DNA of 63,714 nt from an uncultured Acidobacteriia bacterium. GTDB taxonomy: Bacteria > Acidobacteriota > Terriglobia > Bryobacterales > Bryobacteraceae. Below, in pieces: positions 34,953 through 42,759 of this stretch; position 1 is the stretch's first letter; the number at the start of each line of letters is the position of its first letter. The stretch is from positions 1-63,714 of the forward strand of contig CAIRSA010000162.1 in assembly GCA_903881085.1 (NCBI GenBank). Direction: 5' to 3'. The notes beneath the pieces are model-generated. The model saw only the letters and a program-made list of their open reading frames with translations. It was not told the DNA's origin and did no database searches. Both the position numbers and the translations under genes were made by a program.

Positions 34953-36349
34953 TCGAAAATTTAACCACCCATCAGAAAGCACTACAAATTAACTTGGATG
35001 CCGGCAAGTTCGGCACTTTCGCGGAAATCGGAGCGGGACAGGAAGTCGTTCGCTGGTTCTTCCAGGTGGGAAAAGCCGCCGCAACGGTTGCGAAATCGAT
35101 GTCCGCGTACGACACGGTTGTGAGCGATGAAATCTATGGCGCAACATCGCACTATGTGAGCCGGGCGCGCATCGAAGCGATGCTAGATCACGAATACCCG
35201 CTGCTGGTGCAGCGCCTCGATCAGACGCGCGGCGACAAGGATTGCTTCTTCGTCTTCGCCGATACGGTGGCCACGCATGGCCGCCGCGGCTCAAACACCG
35301 GCGGCCACGGCTGGCTCGGCATTCGCTTCCAGGCCCACCCGAAACATACGCCTTCGCAGATTCTATTGCACGTTCAACTGCTCGATTCAGTGACGACCGG
35401 TGAACAGGACGCACTCGGAATCCTTGGCGTGAACCTGATTTACGGCGCGTTCTACTACAACAACGATCCTTCACGATTGGTGCGGTCTCTCACAGACGGT
35501 CTGCGCCGTCATCAGATAGAAGTGGATCTCATCAAGTTTTCCGGCCCCGCGTTTGCCGGTGTGGAAAATCGGCTGATGGCGCTGTTGCTGGTGGAAAAAG
35601 GCCTGACCCACGCGGCGATGTTTACGGCCGAAGGCGAAGTGGTGCAGCCTTCGGAAATCCTCGGCGGCAAGCCGGTGATTCTGGAGCGCGGCGCATTCCG
35701 CCCGGTGACCAACATCACCATGAATATGATTGACGGCGCGCTCGGGCAGATAGCCAAGGACAGCACGAAAAAAGGCGACCCCGTCACCGTGGTGGAGATG
35801 ACCTTGAACAATCTGATGACCGGCCAGGAAGTAGACCGCGAAGATTTTCTCGCCCGTGCCGACACCTTAGCCTCGCTCGGCCAGATGGTGATGATCTCCG
35901 ACTACACGCGCTTCGATCTGGTGGCCAGTTGCCTGCGTAAGTACACCAGGGAGTGGATCGTGATGCTGATGGGCTTCCCAACCTTGCGCGAAGTGTTCGA
36001 CATCAGCTACTACGACTCGCTCGAAGGCGGCATGCTCGAAGGGTTGTCGCGGTTGTTCCAGAAGGATGTCTCGGTGTTCGTCTATCCAGCCAAGGGATCA
36101 CGCGAAGGCGAGTTGGAAACCGCCTCGTCGTTCGTTTGCGACCCGGAAATGAAGAACGTCTATAAGCATTTCCTGGAGAACGGCTACCTCCGCGACATCA
36201 CTGACTACCGCGCCGATCAACTCCACATCCGTCCCAGCGACGTCCTGGCAAAAATCCAGAACGGAGATGCTTCGTGGGAGACACTGGTGCCGCCTCAAGC
36301 CATCGACATCATCAAAAAACGCCGGCTGTTCGGCTTCCGCCAGCGCTGA
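34946..36349 (+). CDS. Conserved protein of unknown function (wide phylogenetic spread)
   Basis: Cytoplasmic protein of 467 aa without membrane segments. The N-terminus (LTTHQKALQINLDAGKFGTF, then AEIGAGQEVVRWFFQVGKAA) is one I recall as strongly conserved in cyanobacteria, Bacteroidetes and others. There the protein is called by conflicting names such as nicotinate-nucleotide adenylyltransferase or TonB-related protein. I see no convincing nucleotidyltransferase HxGH or TonB motif. Other notable stretches are FFVFADTVATHGRRGSNTGGHGW and MVMISDYTRFDLVA. The start overlaps the CNNM gene by 7 bp. Function should be treated as unknown. Confidence 0.8.
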   Translation: MVIENLTTHQKALQINLDAGKFGTFAEIGAGQEVVRWFFQVGKAAATVAKSMSAYDTVVSDEIYGATSHYVSRARIEAMLDHEYPLLVQRLDQTRGDKDCFFVFADTVATHGRRGSNTGGHGWLGIRFQAHPKHTPSQILLHVQLLDSVTTGEQDALGILGVNLIYGAFYYNNDPSRLVRSLTDGLRRHQIEVDLIKFSGPAFAGVENRLMALLLVEKGLTHAAMFTAEGEVVQPSEILGGKPVILERGAFRPVTNITMNMIDGALGQIAKDSTKKGDPVTVVEMTLNNLMTGQEVDREDFLARADTLASLGQMVMISDYTRFDLVASCLRKYTREWIVMLMGFPTLREVFDISYYDSLEGGMLEGLSRLFQKDVSVFVYPAKGSREGELETASSFVCDPEMKNVYKHFLENGYLRDITDYRADQLHIRPSDVLAKIQNGDASWETLVPPQAIDIIKKRRLFGFRQR

Positions 36350-36355
36350 TGTGGG

Positions 36356-36391
36356 GCAGAATGGCATTCTGCGGCCGAGTGGTACTCGGCC
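36356..36391. terminator. Two tandem hairpins between convergent genes
   Basis: GCAGAAT/ATTCTGC (36356-36362 and 36366-36372, 3-nt loop) is followed without gap by GGCCGAGT/ACTCGGCC (36373-36380 and 36384-36391, 3-nt loop). Both stems are perfect. They lie in the 58-bp gap between two convergent genes, with TTATTTTC just after on the plus strand. A bidirectional terminator or REP-type element is likely. Confidence 0.6.
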
Positions 36392-36407
36392 TTCCGCTGT
36401 TATTTTC

Positions 36408-37349
36408 CTAGCGCCCACCGTCCAAATACCACCGTTTCAACACGTCCATGGCGGGCTTCCGCCATGGCGTGTGCGAGCCATCCGCACTCCCACCAAACCC
36501 ATTGCTACCGATCTTCCAAACATACATTCCCTGAAACCACGGCTTGCGATAAAACGCTTCAAGCAACGCCTCGTAGCATCGCTTTTGTTCTTCCAATGAG
36601 ATCTGCCGCCGAGTGTCGTCCCATGGCTTCTTACCAGCATCCACCAAACTCGCATAGCCCGCTTCCGGGAAAATCACAGGCTTGCGAAATCGCTTCTGCA
36701 CGGTCTCCACTCGGTTGACAGCATCCGATGCAGGCAACGGATAATAATTATTCAAGCCGATGTAGTCCAACGCATCCCAGAATCTCGTAGTCTCAAATTC
36801 CGGCCCGAAATTCGCCGCATAGGTCAACGGACCGGAATAGTATTTGCGCACATGCGCAATCACCGAGCGCCATTCCGCCTCATGCTTGTTGAGCTTAACG
36901 AACTCCACGCCGACGCAGAACAGATCGGCGTGGATATTCTGGGCCAGTTCCGCATAGTGGCCGATAAATTCGCGGTACGAAGCGAACCACTTCTTGCGAT
37001 CCTCCGCCGAAGCGTAATCCAACTCGCTCGGCCCCAGCCTGCCGCTCCACACCTGCGGCTTCAGCATCACCTTCATCCGGTTGCGGTGCGCAACGGCGGC
37101 GAGTTGCACGATGGAGGAATCGCGTTCCATGCTCCGCTCCCCGCCCAGTCGCACGGAAGGCTCGCCAGCGCGAGAGAAACCATATGGCACAAAGGCCACC
37201 GCGTTCACGCCATGTTCAGTCAAGGCGGCCAACCTCTTCTGCGCGCCTTCGCTCGAATAGTTGTCAGGCCGCTCAGCCGTGAAATTCACGCCGCGTTGGA
37301 AAAAAGGCTGCGCATCCGCGGCAAGCAGCATCGCTATACACAGAAACAT
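36408..37349 (-). CDS. Secreted GH113-like glycosidase
   Basis: Protein of 313 aa from the ATG at 37349, which begins a signal peptide (MFLCIAMLLAADA). The frame is open 118 codons further upstream but that part is antisense to the AlkD-like gene. The TIM-barrel pattern FFQRGVNFTAE, GVNAVAFVPYGFSR, MKVMLKPQVWSG, FCVGVEFVKLNKHE, IGLNNYYPL, VIFPEAGYAS and GMYVWKIGSNGF resembles GH113 mannanases and relatives. Glu in GVEF and Glu in FPEAGY are the likely acid/base and nucleophile. Substrate not certain. Its start is only 24 bp from the divergent AlkD-like start. Confidence 0.78.
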   Translation of the reverse strand: MFLCIAMLLAADAQPFFQRGVNFTAERPDNYSSEGAQKRLAALTEHGVNAVAFVPYGFSRAGEPSVRLGGERSMERDSSIVQLAAVAHRNRMKVMLKPQVWSGRLGPSELDYASAEDRKKWFASYREFIGHYAELAQNIHADLFCVGVEFVKLNKHEAEWRSVIAHVRKYYSGPLTYAANFGPEFETTRFWDALDYIGLNNYYPLPASDAVNRVETVQKRFRKPVIFPEAGYASLVDAGKKPWDDTRRQISLEEQKRCYEALLEAFYRKPWFQGMYVWKIGSNGFGGSADGSHTPWRKPAMDVLKRWYLDGGR

Positions 37350-37373
37350 TCTCCACAATGTAGCATTACTTGT

Positions 37374-38078
37374 ATGACCGCAGAACAAATTCGCGCCCGC
37401 ATGGACGCAGCCGCCACCCCGGAACGCATTGCCGTAATGAAGCGCTTTTTCAAGGAACCAGTGGACCCGCGCGGCATCTCCGCCACGGATCAAAAACAGA
37501 TCGCCAAAGAGGTCTTCCAAGCCATACGCAAGTGGGCCGCCAGCGAACGAAACGCGCTCTGCACGGCCCTCTGGCGCGATGGCAAGCACGAAGACGGCCA
37601 GATGGCCTGCTACGTCTACCAGCGCTTCAAGAAGCAATGCGGCAAAACCGAATTCCAACTCTTTGAATCCTGGATCGATTCCTATGTCAGCAACTGGGCC
37701 CAATGCGATGCCCTCGCCCCAACCATGGTCGCCGCCTGCGTCGCCAACGATCCCTCGCTGCTAAAACCCCTCGCCAAGTGGACCAAGTCAAAAAACCGTT
37801 GGAAGCGCCGCGCTGCTGCCGTCACGCTCATTCACGAAGCGAAATTCGGCCGCAACCTGGACTTCGTATTCGAAATCGCGGACCTGCTGCTGGATGATGC
37901 CGATGAAATGGTCCAAAAGGGCGTCGGCTGGCTCTTGAAGGAGGCCTATCCCCAAAGCCCGCAGGAGTGCATGCAGTTCCTCATTCCAAGGCTCGATCGC
38001 ATGCCCAGGCTAATGGTGCGTTACGCCGCGGAAAAGATGTCGGCCGCCGATCGCGCCACCGTCATGAAGCGGGATTGA
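37374..38078 (+). CDS. DNA alkylation repair protein (AlkD-like)
   Basis: Protein of 234 aa made of HEAT-like helical repeats, matching the AlkD family of DNA glycosylases that excise 3- and 7-alkylated purines. Visible repeats: ATDQKQIAKEVFQAIRKWA, FQLFESWIDSYVSNWAQCDALA, SKNRWKRRAAAVTLIHEAK, ADEMVQKGVGWLLKEAYPQ. The WAQCDALA, RRAAAV and VGWLLKEA stretches are typical. The ATG at 37374 has no Shine-Dalgarno and lies only 24 bp from a divergent gene start, so a leaderless transcript is likely. The open frame upstream of 37374 is antisense to the glycosidase. The 3' end overlaps folK by 17 bp. Confidence 0.87.
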   Translation: MTAEQIRARMDAAATPERIAVMKRFFKEPVDPRGISATDQKQIAKEVFQAIRKWAASERNALCTALWRDGKHEDGQMACYVYQRFKKQCGKTEFQLFESWIDSYVSNWAQCDALAPTMVAACVANDPSLLKPLAKWTKSKNRWKRRAAAVTLIHEAKFGRNLDFVFEIADLLLDDADEMVQKGVGWLLKEAYPQSPQECMQFLIPRLDRMPRLMVRYAAEKMSAADRATVMKRD

Positions 38079-38550
38079 ACATCCGGATCGACTGCCCCTT
38101 CACACGATCCAGCAACTCGCGCATAGATTTCTTCAGCACAGGATGCCGCAGCGTTGGCGCAAGTTCGGCCATCGGCGCCAGTACGAAGCGCCGGTCCTGC
38201 ATGCGCGGATGCGGCACCATCAACGCCCGGCTTTCGATCACAAAACGGTGGTAGAGCAGCACGTCGATATCGATCACTCGGGGACCTTTGTCGATGCCCC
38301 GCTTCCGCCCCAGTAATCGCTCAATCTGCAGCACGCGCGCAATCAACTGCATTGGAAAAAGGCCGGTCTCCGCTTCCACAACCTGGTTGAGAAACCACGG
38401 CTGATCGGCGACGTCCTGTGGTTCGGTCTCATACAACGACGATTCGCGCAGAACCACAATTCCCGATGCCGTTAGTTTTTCCCGCGCCTGCCGCAGCATA
38501 TCTGCGCGATCGCCAAGATTCGAACCGAGGCCTAGATAAACGCGTTTCAT
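38062..38550 (-). CDS. folK: 2-amino-4-hydroxy-6-hydroxymethyldihydropteridine diphosphokinase
   Basis: Folate-pathway enzyme (HPPK, 162 aa) transferring pyrophosphate from ATP to 6-hydroxymethyl-7,8-dihydropterin. Signature parts: YLGLGSNLGDR near the N-terminus, SSLYETEPQDVADQPWFLNQVV, and the magnesium/ATP site GPRVIDIDVLLY followed by VPHPRMQDRRFVLAPM. Length is typical. It overlaps ruvB by 4 bp, forming a ruvA-ruvB-folK transcription unit, and overlaps the convergent AlkD-like gene by 17 bp. Confidence 0.95.
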   Translation of the reverse strand: MKRVYLGLGSNLGDRADMLRQAREKLTASGIVVLRESSLYETEPQDVADQPWFLNQVVEAETGLFPMQLIARVLQIERLLGRKRGIDKGPRVIDIDVLLYHRFVIESRALMVPHPRMQDRRFVLAPMAELAPTLRHPVLKKSMRELLDRVKGQSIRMFNPAS

Positions 38551-39578
38551 TCGAACAGGCTGTTCTGCGGCGACCCGAATGTGCGCGGCTTCACGCCGAA
38601 GTATTCAAACGCGCGAGGCGTCGCCATTCGGCCCTGACGCGTGCGATCGAGAAATCCGAGCTGCATCAGATAAGGTTCATAGACCTCTTCGATGGTGGCC
38701 GCTTCTTCATCAATGGAGGCCGCAATGGTGCTGATGCCGACAGGTCCGCCGTTGTATTTTTCCAGGATCGTCATCATGATCTTTTGATCGATCTCATCCA
38801 GGCCAAACGGATCGACCTCTAACAAATCAAGCGCCGTGACGGCGATCTTCTGATCGATGTGGCCATCGGCGCGCACCTGAGAATAATCGCGCACTCGCCG
38901 TAGCAGGCGATTGGCGATGCGCGGTGTACCGCGGCTGCGACGGGCAACTTCCGCCGAAGCATCGTCGTCAATCGGCACCTCCAACAACTTCGCCGAGCGC
39001 TGCACAATGCGTTTCAGATCGTTCACATCGTACGGATTCAGCCGCAGCACCAGACCGAAACGTCCACGCAACGGCGCGCTCACCAAGCCCTGCCGGGTAG
39101 TCGCGCCGACCGCCGTGAACCGCGGCACCGTCAGCGAATGCGTACGCGCGCCCGGCCCCGTGCCGATCAAAATGTCGACGCGAAAATCCTCCAGCGCCGA
39201 ATAAAGCATCTCTTCCACGTCAGGCAACAGGCGATGAATCTCGTCAATGAAGAAGACCTGCCGCGGTCGAATGTTGCTGAGGACGCCGGTCAGATCGAGC
39301 TTCTTTTGCAGAATGGGCGCGGAGGTTTGCTCAAAGCCGGCTTCCAGTTCGGTGGCTACAATGTTGGCCAGCGTTGTTTTGCCCAGGCCCGGAGGGCCGT
39401 ACAGCAACACGTGGTCCAGCGCTTCGCCGCGCCGCTTGGCCGCCTCAATCGCAATCGACAGGTTCTCCTTGAGCTTCGCCTGGCCCGTGAAATCGGCCAG
39501 CCGCTGTGGGCGCAAGGCGGCTTCCAGTTGGCGCTCGCCGTCTTCGGCGGCACCGGAAATGATCTGATGTTCGCGCAT
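38547..39578 (-). CDS. ruvB: Holliday junction branch migration helicase RuvB
   Basis: AAA+ motor of 343 aa that drives branch migration with RuvA. Walker A is GPPGLGKT (61-68) and Walker B is FFIDEIHRL. The RuvB hallmarks LRPQRLADFTGQ, LIGTGPGARTHSL and AVGATTRQGLVSAPLRGRFG are all present, and the C-terminal winged-helix ends with LGFLDRTRQGRMATPRAFEYFG. It lies 6 bp after ruvA and overlaps folK by 4 bp. Confidence 0.97.
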   Translation of the reverse strand: MREHQIISGAAEDGERQLEAALRPQRLADFTGQAKLKENLSIAIEAAKRRGEALDHVLLYGPPGLGKTTLANIVATELEAGFEQTSAPILQKKLDLTGVLSNIRPRQVFFIDEIHRLLPDVEEMLYSALEDFRVDILIGTGPGARTHSLTVPRFTAVGATTRQGLVSAPLRGRFGLVLRLNPYDVNDLKRIVQRSAKLLEVPIDDDASAEVARRSRGTPRIANRLLRRVRDYSQVRADGHIDQKIAVTALDLLEVDPFGLDEIDQKIMMTILEKYNGGPVGISTIAASIDEEAATIEEVYEPYLMQLGFLDRTRQGRMATPRAFEYFGVKPRTFGSPQNSLFE

Positions 39579-39584
39579 CCTTCT

Positions 39585-40187
39585 CTATCGTACTAGCTCA
39601 AGCGACTTGCGGAACAACAATTCGAACTCCTCGGGCACGCCCAGCGAGCGGGCCTTTTTCACCGCCGCTTCAGCCGATGGACGCGTGCAGCCAAGGTTGA
39701 GCAGCGCGGAAACAACGTCCTGCTCCAACGCGGAGGCGGCCGTTTCGCGCGGGAATTCGCTCGGCGACGAGGCCGAACCGGCAATCCCGTCGAGTTTGTC
39801 GCGCAGCTCCAGAATCATGCGCTCGGCGGTCTTCTTGCCCACACCGGGGATTTTGGTCAGGCTGTTCAAATCGCCCCCGCGAATAGCGCCAACCAGTCGA
39901 TCGACCGGCAAGCCCGAAATCACCGCAATTGCCAGCTTCGGCCCGATGCCGCTCACCGAAATCAATTTTTCGAAGACCAGCTTCTCTTCGATGGTGAAGA
40001 AGCCAAACAGCGCGATGGCGTCTTCGCGCACCTGCGTGTGGATGCGCAGCCGCACTTCGGCCTTCACGTCAGGCAGAACGGTGAAGGTGGAAACAGGAAT
40101 GGTGACGTCGTAACCCACGCCGCCCGCCTCCACAATCACCTGGTTCGGATGTTTTTCAAGAATCGTACCCCGTAAATGAGCGATCAT
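39585..40187 (-). CDS. ruvA: Holliday junction DNA-binding protein RuvA
   Basis: Protein of 200 aa that binds four-way junctions and loads RuvB. It begins MIAHLRGTILEKHPNQVIVEAGGVGYDVTIP, followed by helix-hairpin-helix motifs (ISVSGIGPKLAIAVISGL and LTKIPGVGKKTAERMILEL) and the C-terminal RuvB-binding domain (ALLNLGCTRPSAEAAVKKA). It is first in the ruvA-ruvB-folK unit. The start is 21 bp from the divergent rsmE start and lacks a Shine-Dalgarno; GATAAT on the minus strand (40204-40199) may be its -10 box. Confidence 0.96.
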   Translation of the reverse strand: MIAHLRGTILEKHPNQVIVEAGGVGYDVTIPVSTFTVLPDVKAEVRLRIHTQVREDAIALFGFFTIEEKLVFEKLISVSGIGPKLAIAVISGLPVDRLVGAIRGGDLNSLTKIPGVGKKTAERMILELRDKLDGIAGSASSPSEFPRETAASALEQDVVSALLNLGCTRPSAEAAVKKARSLGVPEEFELLFRKSLELVR

Positions 40188-40208
40188 AGTGAAGCTACAT
40201 TATCGTAC

Positions 40209-40895
40209 ATGGCCAGACGACTTTTTTTTGTGGATGAAGTGCGGCGCGGCGAAGCCGAGCTGCACGGCGAAGAAGCGAAGCACCTGACACGCGTGTTGCG
40301 CGTGGAAGCAGGGCAGCGCTATGAGATCTCGGACAACAACTCGCTGTACATGGCGGAGGTCGCCCAGGCACGCAAAGACCTGGTGATATTCCGCACGCTG
40401 GAAAAGTTGCCATGGCCCGATCAAGGCCCCGCGGTGCACCTGTTGCCCGCGCTGTTCAAGTTCGATCACTTCGAATGGATGCTCGAAAAGGCCACCGAAT
40501 TGGGCGCGACGCACGTCACTCCGGTGATCGCCGAGCGCAGCGAACATGGCCTCGACCGCGCGGCACAAAAACGCATCGAACGCTGGCGTCGCATTGTGCT
40601 GGAGTCGTGCCAGCAGTCACGCCGGCCGTTGTTGCCCACGGTTGATTTGCCGGTGCGCTTACCTGAGGCATTGAAGCTGGAAGCCGATCAGCGCCTCTTC
40701 CTCGACGAGGTTGCAGGCGGCGGGCCGATGAGTCCGCATGCTGGCTCGACGCTCATTCTGCTGGGACCGGAAGGCGGCTGGGCCGATCACGAACGCGAAA
40801 CAATCCTCGCCGCGCAATGGACACGCATCAGCCTGGGCCCCAGAATCCTCCGCGCCGAAACCGCCGCCCTCGCCGCCCTCGCCAAACTGCTGTAA
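40209..40895 (+). CDS. rsmE: 16S rRNA (uracil-1498-N3)-methyltransferase RsmE
   Basis: SPOUT-class methyltransferase of 228 aa. It begins MARRLFFVDEVRRGEAELHGEEAKHLTRVLRVEAGQ, the RsmE N-terminal PUA-like part. Then come FDHFEWMLEKATELGATHVTPVIAERSE and CQQSRRPLLP, and the SAM-binding knot near the C-terminus (LILLGPEGGWADHE, then LGPRILRAETAALAAL). I chose the ATG at 40209; no Shine-Dalgarno is visible. TACATT (40194-40199) could be a -10 box giving an almost leaderless message. It diverges from ruvA. Confidence 0.93.
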   Translation: MARRLFFVDEVRRGEAELHGEEAKHLTRVLRVEAGQRYEISDNNSLYMAEVAQARKDLVIFRTLEKLPWPDQGPAVHLLPALFKFDHFEWMLEKATELGATHVTPVIAERSEHGLDRAAQKRIERWRRIVLESCQQSRRPLLPTVDLPVRLPEALKLEADQRLFLDEVAGGGPMSPHAGSTLILLGPEGGWADHERETILAAQWTRISLGPRILRAETAALAALAKLL

Positions 40896-40907
40896 CCGCC
40901 CACCTCT

Positions 40908-40952
40908 GGGGACAGCCCGCGCTGTCCCTTGCTGACAGTGCGGGCTGTCCCC
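40908..40952. repeat. GGGGACAGCCCGC hairpin element, complete copy
   Basis: Perfect 13-bp arms GGGGACAGCCCGC (40908-40920) and GCGGGCTGTCCCC (40940-40952). The inner part adds a G-T pair and CTGTC/GACAG, so the full stem is about 19 pairs with a 7-nt loop. It follows rsmE by 12 bp and may also act as its terminator. The same 13-mer recurs at 63674-63686, so this looks like a repeated palindromic family (REP-like). Confidence 0.8.
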
Positions 40953-41007
40953 TTCGACACACCGCTGTCGGAGCTATTTTCCGCCCCATTGCCTCCCGAC
41001 GCCTCGC

Positions 41008-41030
41008 TATGATACCGTTTCGTTAACGAA
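41008..41030 (+). promoter_or_regulatory. Candidate PadR promoter/operator
   Basis: TATGAT (41008-41013) could be a -10 box. It is followed at once by the perfect 12-bp palindrome TTCGTTAACGAA (41019-41030), whose last base is the first base of the padR ATG. A repressor bound here would block both initiation and translation. No convincing -35 box was found. Autoregulation by the PadR protein is a reasonable inference. Confidence 0.5.
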
Positions 41031-41368
41031 TGTCGAAAACGAAATCCGATAGAAATGTTTTCGTCGTGGACCGGGAATTGTATTCGGGGTTGATCCGGCT
41101 CCACGTTCTCCACCATGCGGTAGAAGAGCCGATCTTCGGCTTGGGAATGATCGAGGAACTGGCCCGCCACGGATATCGTATCAGTCCGGGCAGCCTGTAT
41201 CCCATCCTGCATGGCTTGGAAAAGAAAGGCTACCTGCGGTCGAAAGAGATCCGCAATGGAAAGTCGCTGCGGAAAGTGTATCGGGCAACGGCCGCGGGGC
41301 GAATAGCCCTGGTCCTGGCAAAGAGTAAAGTAGGCGAACTGTTCCGAGAACTGGTGGAAGGCAAATAG
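41030..41368 (+). CDS. PadR-family transcriptional regulator
   Basis: Winged-helix repressor of 112 aa. The PadR pattern is visible: HHAVEEPIFGLGMIEELARHGYRISPGSLYPILHGLEKKGYL, followed by the YRATAAGRIAL wing/helix. It is short, without the long C-terminal dimerisation helix of some members. It is the first gene before a TolC-RND-adaptor set, starting 4 bp ahead of the tolC-like start, so it most likely represses its own efflux operon in response to a toxic ligand. A 12-bp palindrome overlaps its start codon. Confidence 0.87.
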   Translation: MSKTKSDRNVFVVDRELYSGLIRLHVLHHAVEEPIFGLGMIEELARHGYRISPGSLYPILHGLEKKGYLRSKEIRNGKSLRKVYRATAAGRIALVLAKSKVGELFRELVEGK

Positions 41369-41372
41369 CCAA

Positions 41373-42749
41373 GTGCGAACAAATCATGCAATCCGTTTCA
41401 TAGAAGTCTCATCGATCGTCCTGGCCATCTGCGGCACTGCAAACGCGCAAGTCAGCATCTCGCAGGCGGTAGAGAAGGCATCGCAAATCTATCCCTCTAT
41501 TCGCGTCTCGCTGGAACAACAGGGCGCCGCCGCATCGGGCATTCAACTGGCCCGCACCGCTTACCTGCCGCGGGTCGACTTCCTCGCCCAAATCAACCGC
41601 GCCACGCGCAACAACGTCACCGGACTGATGCTGCCGCAATCCACCATCCCATCGATCTCCGGCCCCGTGCTTGGCACCAACAATCTCACCAATGTCTGGG
41701 GCAGCGCCGTGGGCGGCTTGGTCTCCTGGGAGCCCTTTGATTTCGGCCTGCGCAAGGCCAATGTGGAAACCGCCGAAGCCGCACGCAATCGCGCCACCGC
41801 CGCCGTGGCAAGGAACCGTTTCGAAGCAGGCGCAGCCGCAGCGGATGCATTCCTCACCTTACTGGCCACCGAACAGGTGGTGAATGTTGCGAAAGCCGCA
41901 GGCCAGCGCGCAAAGTCGATTCAAACCATGGTCGGCGCGCTGGTGAGAGCGGAACTGCGGCCCGGTGCCGATCTGTCGCGCGCCGATGCGGAAGCCTCCA
42001 TGGCCACCACGCAACTGATCCAGGCCGAACAGGCAGTGGCGACGGCTAAGATCGGCCTCTCCCAGTGGATCGGTATTCCCGCCACGCAACTCACAGTCGA
42101 CCGCGGGCAACTGCTCAGCCCTCCTCCCACCATGGACGTCGCGCCCATGGGCGTGATGAATCACCCGGCCGCGAAGGAGCAGACCCTCGCCATCGATGAA
42201 GTGAAAGCAAAAGAGCGGGCGCTCGACAAAACCTACTACCCGAAATTCAATTCGCAGGGTGCACTCTACGCCCGCGGCACTGGCGCAAACGTCAATGGCA
42301 CAACCGGCGGAGCCTTCTCCGGCTTCGGCCCCAACATTCAAAACTGGGCCCTCGGCTTAACCGTAACGTTTCCAGTGATGGACTTCTACGCGCTCAAAAC
42401 ACGCAAGCAGATTGAACAATCGCATGAGCGCACGGAGCAGGCACGCTACGACCAGATGATGCTCGAACTGAACACGCGCGTGGAATACGCGCGGGCCACA
42501 CTCGATGGCGCTCGGCGCGTGCTGGCCAATCTGCCCACGCAGTTGAAGGCCGCCCGAGACAGCGTGGAGCAGGCCAACGCGCGCTACAAAGCAGGACTCG
42601 GGACTATTGTCGAAACAGCCGAAGCGCAGCGCCTGCTCGCGCAGAGCGAGATCGACGAATCATTAGCAAGATTGAACGTGTGGCGCGCGATGCTGGCTGT
42701 CGCCGCGGCTCAGGGCGACCTGGAGCCTTTCTTGAAGAACGCAAAGTAA
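41373..42749 (+). CDS. TolC-family outer-membrane efflux protein
   Basis: Outer-membrane channel of 458 aa with signal peptide (hydrophobic stretch to about residue 25, ending CGTANAQ). The TolC/OEP pattern of two long coiled-coil repeats is seen: VSISQAVEKASQIYPSIRVSLEQ, ARTAYLPRVDFLAQ, then LVRAELRPGADLSRADAEAS and later RYKAGLGTIVETAEAQRLLAQSE. The start is GTG at 41373, 4 bp after padR. It supplies the exit duct for the RND pump encoded next. Confidence 0.88.
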   Translation: MRTNHAIRFIEVSSIVLAICGTANAQVSISQAVEKASQIYPSIRVSLEQQGAAASGIQLARTAYLPRVDFLAQINRATRNNVTGLMLPQSTIPSISGPVLGTNNLTNVWGSAVGGLVSWEPFDFGLRKANVETAEAARNRATAAVARNRFEAGAAAADAFLTLLATEQVVNVAKAAGQRAKSIQTMVGALVRAELRPGADLSRADAEASMATTQLIQAEQAVATAKIGLSQWIGIPATQLTVDRGQLLSPPPTMDVAPMGVMNHPAAKEQTLAIDEVKAKERALDKTYYPKFNSQGALYARGTGANVNGTTGGAFSGFGPNIQNWALGLTVTFPVMDFYALKTRKQIEQSHERTEQARYDQMMLELNTRVEYARATLDGARRVLANLPTQLKAARDSVEQANARYKAGLGTIVETAEAQRLLAQSEIDESLARLNVWRAMLAVAAAQGDLEPFLKNAK

Positions 42750-42759
42750 GGAGCTTTTC

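Noticed and set aside
34092..34982. 296-codon open frame on the minus strand
   Set aside because: Antisense to the CNNM gene, which has clear CBS and CorC domains.
36852..37373. 174-codon N-terminal extension of the AlkD-like gene
   Set aside because: The extension is antisense to the glycosidase and not like any AlkD protein; the family start fits the ATG at 37374.
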